Positions 11,111 to 16,343 of a DNA stretch of 16,343 bases are shown piece by piece (within the stretch, counting starts at the first letter, position 1; each line of letters begins with the position of its first letter). Location: the NCBI GenBank assembly GCA_017610485.1, contig JAFCBY010000027.1:1-16343 (forward strand), written 5' to 3'. The notes below the pieces were generated by a model. It did not search any database, had not been told where the DNA came from, and was given only the letters and a program-made list of their open reading frames with translations. This DNA is from Candidatus Falkowiibacteriota bacterium (GTDB lineage: Archaea > Iainarchaeota > Iainarchaeia > Iainarchaeales > GCA-2688035). The translations under genes were made by a program, and so were the position numbers.

Positions 11111-12511
11111 ATGGCAAAAGAGAAAGAAACAGGAAATGTGGCAGAAGGGCCCGATACAGGGCCTGTTCAGGAACTCCCTGCAGGGGCAGACAAAGCAGAA
11201 AAACCTTTGCCTGCAGAAGCAATGGAAACGACTGAAGCGGAAGCGCAGCCTGCGGAAAAGGCAGCTGAGCCGGAAAAGCCCATGCCAAAAAGCCAGGAAA
11301 ATACCGAGCAAGAGCCAGCTGGAAAGACAGGACAGAAAAAAAGCAGGCAAAGCCCAAAGGCATTTCTTGAAAAGAACCTTGTGCCAATCACCGCCATTAT
11401 ATGCGTTGCAATTGCAATTATTGCCATGGGAACCTTCTTCGGGCCAGAGGAGGGCAAGGTGGACGACTTTTGGAACGATGATGTGCCAGACCCAGTCGAC
11501 ACCGGCCAGCTTAGGATGATTATTGTGAGCAGTGACAAGTGCCCCGGATGCCACATTGGAAGCTCGCTGCGGGTGCTCTTTGAAGCCAACGACGTGAATT
11601 ATGCGATTATAGAGTACGAGGAAAAAACGGTGGATGGGGCCGGCCTGATCCAGGCTCTTGGCATAGAGAAACTGCCAGCGTTTATAATCGAAGAGGACAG
11701 CCTAACCAACAGCATGCTTGTTGAGACAAAAGAACGGGGGAAGCAGCCCATCAAGGACGTGCTAAACTCGTATGTTGCAAAGGGCAAGGGGTCATTAGGC
11801 GAAGGCATCTTTGTCTTCCCAGAAATGTTTTTGGACGACCTGCAGCACTCAAACATTCTGCTAGGCGATGCCTGTGGCAACGAGGAAAATTTAATGATCC
11901 ACTTATTTTTGGACCCATACGACCCGCACACAATAAAGAGAAGCAAGGACATAGAAACTGCCATGGAATTCCTAACTGCAGAACCTGATCTGAACGTAAG
12001 CTTCAGGTATAGTTACCTGCCGACCTACAGCACAGGGCTTGCGCAGGCATACTTAAACGCGTTTGGAGGAAACCCTGCGACAGTGAAAGACAACATCGAG
12101 GGAGCAGCCCGTTACCTCGTGTGTGCAAACGACAACGGTGTTGAAAACTTTGTAGACATGCAGAGAGCCATTTACTCAACCTACTGTGAAATAGAGTGGG
12201 AGACCATACAAGGATCTGATGTCACATCCCTTTGGGAATGCGGCGACAGCAACCACTTTGGCTTCTTTTTAGACGCGGACGAGCTGATAGAGGCCACGGA
12301 AAGGGCAGGAGTCGAAAACGACATTGACTTTGGCCTGTGCCTCTACACGGTGGAAAACAGGTTTGTTGCCATGAAAGAGCTTGCAGACGGCATTGGCATT
12401 GACAGAACTCCAACCGCGTTAATCAACTGCCAGTACGAGGTTCCAATAACAAACATGCTTGCAGCACTGTGCCTGGTAGACGAAAAATATGGCTTCTGCA
12501 AGCAGTACTGA
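11111..12511 (+). CDS. Membrane-anchored protein with two thioredoxin-like domains
   Basis: A 466-residue protein. Residues 1-85 are a cytoplasmic, low-complexity stretch rich in Glu, Ala, Pro and Lys. A single membrane segment (91-110) follows and places the rest outside the cell. The first thioredoxin-like domain (~133-225) has the redox pair C144-P-G-C147 in VSSDKCPGCHIGSS and a cis-proline loop at KLPAFIIEE (P189). The second domain (~255-466) has the DsbA-like order, beginning LMIHLFLDPYDPHTIKR and ending with the cis-proline loop IDRTPTALINCQYE (P434); its CxxC site is replaced by D-P-H-T (271-274). Other cysteines lie at 255, 338, 359, 377, 410, 440, 454 and 463, probably structural disulfides. 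It is likely a thiol-disulfide oxidoreductase acting on exported proteins. The methyltransferase gene begins 10 bases after its stop. GGGTGA upstream supports ATG 11111. Confidence 0.75.
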   Translation: MAKEKETGNVAEGPDTGPVQELPAGADKAEKPLPAEAMETTEAEAQPAEKAAEPEKPMPKSQENTEQEPAGKTGQKKSRQSPKAFLEKNLVPITAIICVAIAIIAMGTFFGPEEGKVDDFWNDDVPDPVDTGQLRMIIVSSDKCPGCHIGSSLRVLFEANDVNYAIIEYEEKTVDGAGLIQALGIEKLPAFIIEEDSLTNSMLVETKERGKQPIKDVLNSYVAKGKGSLGEGIFVFPEMFLDDLQHSNILLGDACGNEENLMIHLFLDPYDPHTIKRSKDIETAMEFLTAEPDLNVSFRYSYLPTYSTGLAQAYLNAFGGNPATVKDNIEGAARYLVCANDNGVENFVDMQRAIYSTYCEIEWETIQGSDVTSLWECGDSNHFGFFLDADELIEATERAGVENDIDFGLCLYTVENRFVAMKELADGIGIDRTPTALINCQYEVPITNMLAALCLVDEKYGFCKQY

Positions 12512-12521
12512 TAGGTTTCTT

Positions 12522-13112
12522 ATGAAGGCAGTCTTTTTCAAGGGCCTTGAATTGAAAGTTTTTCCAACTGTTTATGAGCCAAGCGAAGACAGCTTCTTGC
12601 TTGCAGAAACGGTTTCGGTTCCGAATGGCTCAACCGTTTTGGATTTGGGAACAGGCTCAGGCATCCAAGGCATCAATGCAGCGCTGCTGGGGACCTCAAG
12701 GGTTGTGTGCACTGACGTGAACGCCAAGGCTTTGGAGAACGCGAAGGGGAACGCCGGGAGGCTGATGCCCAAAGCAAAGTTTGAGTTCAGGCAGGGAAGC
12801 CTTTTTGAGCCTGTTGCCGGCGAGAAGTTTCATGTGATAATCTTTAATCCCCCCTATGTTGTAAGTGAGGGAAAGAAGTTCAGGGATTTGGACGGCGGGG
12901 TGAAGGGAAGGGAAGTGCTTGACATCTTTTTGGAAGGGTTTGCAGTGCACCTGGAAAAGAACGGGAAGTGCTTCTTTTTGCAGAGCAACCTGAACGGAGA
13001 AAGGGAAACAGGCGAAATTCTCGGAAAGCATGGGCTTGAATTTGAGACAATTGCGAGGAAAAGGCTTTTCTTTGAGGAATTGCTTGTTTTTAGAGCTTGG
13101 AAAAGGGTTTAA
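12522..13112 (+). CDS. hemK2: HemK2/Mtq2-type protein glutamine methyltransferase
   Basis: A class I SAM-dependent methyltransferase of the HemK/PrmC/Mtq2 group, which in archaea and eukaryotes methylates the glutamine of the GGQ motif in release factor aRF1/eRF1. With ATG 12522 the protein is 196 residues. It carries VYEPSEDSFLLAETV (17-31, the characteristic start of the archaeal/eukaryotic subgroup), VLDLGTGSGIQGI (39-51, SAM-binding motif I), CTDVN (63-67, acidic residue of motif II), IIFNPPYV (106-113, the NPPY catalytic motif that holds the target amide) and the GGVKGREVL block. An earlier in-frame ATG (12489) would lie inside the preceding gene and add 11 residues with no family match, so 12522 is preferred. 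It is likely co-transcribed with the upstream gene. Mtq2 enzymes usually need a Trm112 partner, which is not in this window. Confidence 0.85.
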   Translation: MKAVFFKGLELKVFPTVYEPSEDSFLLAETVSVPNGSTVLDLGTGSGIQGINAALLGTSRVVCTDVNAKALENAKGNAGRLMPKAKFEFRQGSLFEPVAGEKFHVIIFNPPYVVSEGKKFRDLDGGVKGREVLDIFLEGFAVHLEKNGKCFFLQSNLNGERETGEILGKHGLEFETIARKRLFFEELLVFRAWKRV

Positions 13113-13115
13113 TTA
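13107..13115 (+). promoter_or_regulatory. TATA box of the TGS GTPase gene
   Basis: TTTAATTAA, overlapping the end of the methyltransferase gene, lies ~25 bases before ATG 13137 and points to a leaderless transcript. Confidence 0.5.
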
Positions 13116-13136
13116 ACTTCATTCAATTGGTTTTCT

Positions 13137-14030
13137 ATGCCGGCAAACGTCAGTTTTGAATTTGAGAGGGCAAAGCTTGAGTACGACCAGGCCAATTCCC
13201 CCGAGGCAAAGCTTGCCGCGCTAATTAACATGCAGAGGACTGCCCCCAGCCACAAGGGTGGGGAGAACCTGCGCAAGGACATCAGCAAGAAAATTTCCCT
13301 GCTGAAGAAGGACATGGAAAAGAAGAAAAAGCAGGAGAAAAGAAAGGGCAGGGGCTCAAGCATTGCAATCAAAAAGGAGGGTGTTGGCCAGATTGTGATA
13401 CTAGGGGTTCCAAATTCTGGGAAGAGCACACTGTTAAACAAGCTGACCGGAATTGGCGCCAAGGTGGCAGACTATCCCTTCACCACGACCAAACCAGAGG
13501 TCGGAATGATGGACTACTTTGGGGGCAAGGTCCAGCTGGTTGAGCTGCCAGCCATTGTGGACGGAAGCAGCAAGGGAAAGGCCTCAGGCCCGGAACTATT
13601 GTCGGTTGCAAGGAATGCCGACGCACTGATTGTGGTCGCAAGAAACGCCTGGGAAAAGGCAGTGGTTGAAAGAGAGCTTTTGGACGTGGGAATTTCCCTG
13701 AACAGAAAGGCAAGGGGAAAGGAATCAAAGAAGGCACTCTTTTTAGATGCCTTTGAGGAAGAGGAACTCGAAGCCCTCAAGGAGAGAGTCTTTTCACTGC
13801 TTGACAAGATAGTCGTCTACACAAAAAAGCCAGGTGGCAAAGTTGAAAAAGAGAAGCCGCTTGGCCTGCCGCTGCACTCAACCGTCAAAGACGCGGCAAG
13901 GCACCTGCACAAGGACTTTGAAAAAAAGCTGCGCTTTGCAAGGGTCTGGGGCTCCACAAAGTATCCCGGGCAGCGCGTTTCAAAGGACTACAAGCTGAAG
14001 AATCGCGATGTAATAGAGGTTTCGGCCTAA
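13137..14030 (+). CDS. DRG/OBG-family TGS GTPase lacking the G4 region
   Basis: A 297-residue protein of the DRG group, ribosome-associated GTPases. The N-terminal helical region (1-70, ending in a Lys-rich stretch) resembles that of archaeal and eukaryotic DRG proteins, including 'RTxPxHKG' (RTAPSHKG, 34-41). The P-loop is GVPNSGKST (90-98), the switch I region YPFTTTKPEVG (113-123), and the C-terminal ~70 residues are a TGS domain (VVYTKKPGGKVEKEKPL, HLHKDFEKKLRFARVWGS). Two deviations stand out. The G3 motif DxPG reads ELPA (136-139), and the whole stretch that normally carries G4 (NKxD) and G5 is missing: GISLNRKARG is joined by a short acidic helix to the TGS domain. Typical DRG proteins are ~365 residues. 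It may bind GTP weakly or have lost guanine selectivity. The frame is continuous, so this is not a simple frameshift. Confidence 0.8.
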   Translation: MPANVSFEFERAKLEYDQANSPEAKLAALINMQRTAPSHKGGENLRKDISKKISLLKKDMEKKKKQEKRKGRGSSIAIKKEGVGQIVILGVPNSGKSTLLNKLTGIGAKVADYPFTTTKPEVGMMDYFGGKVQLVELPAIVDGSSKGKASGPELLSVARNADALIVVARNAWEKAVVERELLDVGISLNRKARGKESKKALFLDAFEEEELEALKERVFSLLDKIVVYTKKPGGKVEKEKPLGLPLHSTVKDAARHLHKDFEKKLRFARVWGSTKYPGQRVSKDYKLKNRDVIEVSA

Positions 14031-14064
14031 GCCCGCAGGACCTAATAGTGTTTTGGCCCAAGCC

Positions 14065-14949
14065 CTAGCCCTTATCCGGCTTTACCTCGCTTCCCTCGAT
14101 CTCCTGAACCATTGGCTTTTCAAGCTTTTTAACGTGGGCTGAATCCCCCTTCCTTGAAAGCAAGACAACCACGACAAGCAGAACAACTATTCCAGCCATC
14201 AGGTAGATAATAATTTCCCTGCGCTGGATTTCCACAAAAAAATTCTTTTCAAGAACGTGCTTTCCCAAGGAATCCTCGAAGCTGACGAGAAGCACAAGCG
14301 GCATTTTTCCCGAGGTTGAGGGGTCTGCCCTGAAAACCATTTCCTTTGCCTCATAACCCTCACCGGGAGCAAGGCTGGCAAGCTCTACCGCGCCGTCCAT
14401 TGACTCAATGCCCTGAAAAGCAAGGAGCTCGGCCTTTATTTTGGTTACCGGCTCAGAACCATTGTTCTTCAGGGAAAGTTTTAGAAAAGCCTCCTCTCCC
14501 ACGTCCAAAGCCGTCTTTGAAAGGCTTGCATTAATCTGCAGCGGCGTTTCGGCAACCGAGAGAAAGGTTACATCCCCGTGGGTGTAGGCCCTTATGCCAT
14601 AGCCAACATAGAGAACAAGCTGCTTTGCACTGAGCTCAACAGGCTTAACCCTTACAAGCAAGGTTTCCTGCTGGTTTGGCTCAAGGAACTCAACCTCCAA
14701 GGGGAGAACATTTTTTTCAAGGCCCTTGTCCAAAATTTTCAGGCCATCGGACGGTTCCACTTTCAGGACAATCCCCATGACCGGCTCAGTCCCAGAGTTG
14801 AAAACAGTTATCTCGTATTCAGCGGACTCATCAAGGTAAAGCTGCAGGGTCTCAATGCCTGGCTGCTTTGGGGAAACACTTACAAAAATTTCCGCGCTCA
14901 CCATTGAGCAAAAGAGCGCGAGCAAAAGCAGCACAAGGCCGATTTTCAT
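14065..14949 (-). CDS. Secreted, membrane-anchored protein with two Ig-like domains
   Basis: A 294-residue protein from ATG 14949. The first 19 residues are a clear signal peptide (MKIGLVLLLLALFCSMVSA, cut before EIF). Two similar beta-rich domains follow, each with a 'xNxGxEPVxxI' motif (VFNSGTEPVMGI; LKNNGSEPVTKI) as in CARDB/NEW3-type Ig-like domains of archaeal surface proteins. A C-terminal membrane helix (~244-264) and a ~30-residue charged cytoplasmic tail complete it. The frame is open further upstream (ATG 14976, TTG 15009), but those starts would overlap the preceding gene and weaken the signal peptide, so 14949, 10 bases after that gene's stop, is preferred. It is probably made with the upstream surface protein as one operon and stands on the outside of the cell; the ligand is unknown. 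Confidence 0.7.
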   Translation of the reverse strand: MKIGLVLLLLALFCSMVSAEIFVSVSPKQPGIETLQLYLDESAEYEITVFNSGTEPVMGIVLKVEPSDGLKILDKGLEKNVLPLEVEFLEPNQQETLLVRVKPVELSAKQLVLYVGYGIRAYTHGDVTFLSVAETPLQINASLSKTALDVGEEAFLKLSLKNNGSEPVTKIKAELLAFQGIESMDGAVELASLAPGEGYEAKEMVFRADPSTSGKMPLVLLVSFEDSLGKHVLEKNFFVEIQRREIIIYLMAGIVVLLVVVVLLSRKGDSAHVKKLEKPMVQEIEGSEVKPDKG

Positions 14950-14959
14950 CAAGACTAAA

Positions 14960-16330
14960 TCACTTTTCCCACTCATGCAATTGCACCTCTTCCTCGCTGC
15001 TGGAAACAAGGCCTGCGATCTTGTCCCTGTTCCTAAACAGGTAAAGAACTATGAGAAGAACAATTAATAAAATTGCGCCGCCAAAGAGCAAGGAAGAGTC
15101 AAAAACAGGAGTTTCCTCTGAGATGTCCCCGGCAAAAACCCTCAAAGCAGGCTTTTTTGCCCTAATGGCATAGTCTTCTGCCTGGTCAAAGGAGCCGGAT
15201 TCGTAAAAGGCTTTGGCCTTCTCCCAGTCCTCCCTGGCCCTGGCAAGCTCTCCCTGCTCATTCCAGCGGAAAACATAGTCCTCCGACAGCAGAATGTCGA
15301 AGAGGTTCCCCAAACTGCCCTCGCCGGTCTCCTCAAGAATCTCGTCATCCCTGCCAAAAAGCGCCTGAAAGGCAGTGTTCCTAGTCTCCCTTGTTTCCAA
15401 ATCGGACGCAAGGGTATAAAGGTTCACTTGGCTGTTGTTGAATATCTGGTTTATTTTTTCTTCATCCCTTATGGAGAGTGACTCAGTTGAACTGAATTTT
15501 TGAAAGCTTAGGGGAATATTAGCAATGCTATTAAGCCCCTGCCTTGTTTCAAGCGGGAGGTCGGTCCGCCCAATTCCCGTTCTCAGCTTGTCTAGATTGT
15601 ATTCGTCAAGGTAAGTGGAACGCTTTGTGCCAAGCTCCGTTATCAGGCCAAAAACATTTTGAAACTTTTTTCCAAATTCATTCAGCCTGTTTGTGTCAGG
15701 GCCTGCAACAAAGCTATTTTCAAATTCGTTGAATTCAAAGATTGCCTCACTAATTTGATCCGCCAGTGAATGCATTTCATCAAGCTGAATTTTTAGTGAA
15801 TCAATCTGGTCTTGCAACACAGGAAAATCTGCCAGGCTTGTTTTTACGCTTGTGAGATCAATTTTTTCACCCCTGAGATCGCTGCCCAAGTCGGCAAAAC
15901 TCTTTGCGCTGTCCGCATTAAAAAGCCAGTAGAGCTCGTTTGACGAATCCACTGAATTTTTAAGCTGGAGGTAATACCTCAGAACATAGGCAGTCTTTAT
16001 CAGCTCGCGCCTTGCAATCTTGCCGTCAGGCAGCTCGGGATTTGAGGAATCGAGAACCGGGGCAAAGCCTGCCAGGGAATCGCTGCTCAGGAAAGTAACA
16101 ACCCAGTAGTGCTCTCCCTTGTGGTTAAGCCTCACGTTTGGAAATACCTCAACTGACTCGCCGGGGTAGAGGAAATTGTTCTGCTTTGTTGAAAAGTTTA
16201 TGGCGTCCTGCGCACTAATGGCAAAAGCCTGCCCCAAAAGCAGGAGCAAAGCCAACACTATCAAAAACCTTTTTTCCCACAGGAAAAAAGCCTTGGGAAA
16301 AAGTGGCCCTAGAAAAGCCTTATAAGCCAC
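14960..16330 (-). CDS. Secreted, membrane-anchored helical surface protein (start uncertain)
   Basis: Up to 456 residues. A signal peptide-like stretch (KRFLIVLALLLLLGQAFA, residues ~20-37) is followed by a short beta region (YPGESVEVFPNVRLNHKGEH, then YWVVTFL, resembling small PepSY/cystatin-like folds), a long mostly helical middle (~120-390) with coiled-coil character, and a C-terminal membrane helix (~413-431) with a ~25-residue acidic tail. GTG 16330 is the outermost start, but the frame is open to the window edge, and a hairpin (16269-16297) plus a weak TATA-like TTATAAGG (~16317-16326) lie within the first 20 codons. The true start may be TTG 16264, directly before the signal peptide, or the gene may extend past the window. 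The stop lies 10 bases before the next gene. No family is recognised. Confidence 0.65.
   Translation of the reverse strand: MAYKAFLGPLFPKAFFLWEKRFLIVLALLLLLGQAFAISAQDAINFSTKQNNFLYPGESVEVFPNVRLNHKGEHYWVVTFLSSDSLAGFAPVLDSSNPELPDGKIARRELIKTAYVLRYYLQLKNSVDSSNELYWLFNADSAKSFADLGSDLRGEKIDLTSVKTSLADFPVLQDQIDSLKIQLDEMHSLADQISEAIFEFNEFENSFVAGPDTNRLNEFGKKFQNVFGLITELGTKRSTYLDEYNLDKLRTGIGRTDLPLETRQGLNSIANIPLSFQKFSSTESLSIRDEEKINQIFNNSQVNLYTLASDLETRETRNTAFQALFGRDDEILEETGEGSLGNLFDILLSEDYVFRWNEQGELARAREDWEKAKAFYESGSFDQAEDYAIRAKKPALRVFAGDISEETPVFDSSLLFGGAILLIVLLIVLYLFRNRDKIAGLVSSSEEEVQLHEWEK
16269..16297 (-). terminator. CCCAAGGC-TTTT hairpin, copy 3
   Basis: On the minus strand CCCAAGG is followed by CTTTTTTCC, loop TGTG, GGAAAAAAG (perfect 9-bp stem) and a short T-run (GTTTTTG). 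It shares the 12-base lead with the hairpins at 5638 and 10424. It may terminate a gene beyond the right edge, which would place the true start of the surface-protein gene after it. Confidence 0.5.
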
Positions 16331-16343
16331 GAACCTTTTGGGC

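Noticed and set aside
11081..11589. Long minus-strand frames over the N-terminal part of the thioredoxin-fold gene
   Set aside because: They mirror the Glu/Ala/Pro/Lys-rich segment on the other strand; no motif or start signal is seen.
1..16343. CRISPR array or cas genes
   Set aside because: No regularly spaced direct repeats were seen, and none of the proteins shows Cas motifs.

Overview
The window looks like a chromosomal segment of an uncultivated archaeon, most likely a small-genome DPANN-type lineage such as Diapherotrites or Micrarchaeota. The domain call is firmer than the lineage. Support comes from a textbook archaeal C/D box guide RNA gene (5565-5628), TATA boxes about 25-31 bases ahead of start codons with little or no leader, a DRG/OBG-TGS GTPase, a HemK2/Mtq2-type methyltransferase and an archaeal ACT-domain protein. 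No rRNA, tRNA or CRISPR array was seen.

Left part (1-5500), AT-rich and accessory in character: the 3' end of a U32-peptidase-like gene; a two-helix membrane protein whose frame breaks inside a small antitoxin-like tail; a 39-residue basic protein; an AbiEi/AbiEii type IV toxin-antitoxin operon; a short third ORF cut by a 1.1-kb insertion sequence (3311-4416, terminal inverted repeats, probable AACT target duplication); a GC-rich two-tier palindrome; a decayed second copy of the antitoxin-like tail; and an unrecognised 236-residue protein. The two antitoxin-like relics bracket the AbiE operon and the IS, so this resembles a toxin-antitoxin/IS island.

Middle part (5500-6550): the C/D box sRNA with its own TATA box and T-run, then about 900 bases without a convincing protein gene. 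It holds several hairpins, a leftward promoter with a Shine-Dalgarno site and a 25-codon CPEC mini-ORF, and a short tandem repeat.

Right part (6551-16343), more GC-rich and core-like. Rightward genes: ACT-domain protein, four-helix membrane protein with an HEAMH motif, (alpha/alpha)6-barrel carbohydrate-enzyme-like protein, RNase HIII overlapping a rhomboid-family protein. A bidirectional hairpin terminator then separates these from a leftward coiled-coil membrane protein. Next, rightward, come a membrane-anchored double thioredoxin-fold protein, the HemK2-type methyltransferase, and a DRG-like TGS GTPase lacking its G4 region. Two leftward, overlapping surface-protein genes with signal peptides and C-terminal anchors close the window.

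Strongest items for follow-up: the C/D sRNA, the recurring CCCAAGGCTTTT-plus-hairpin element (three copies), the GTPase without NKxD, the rhomboid protein with a long insertion between the catalytic Ser and His segments, and the frame break in the membrane/antitoxin-like fusion.
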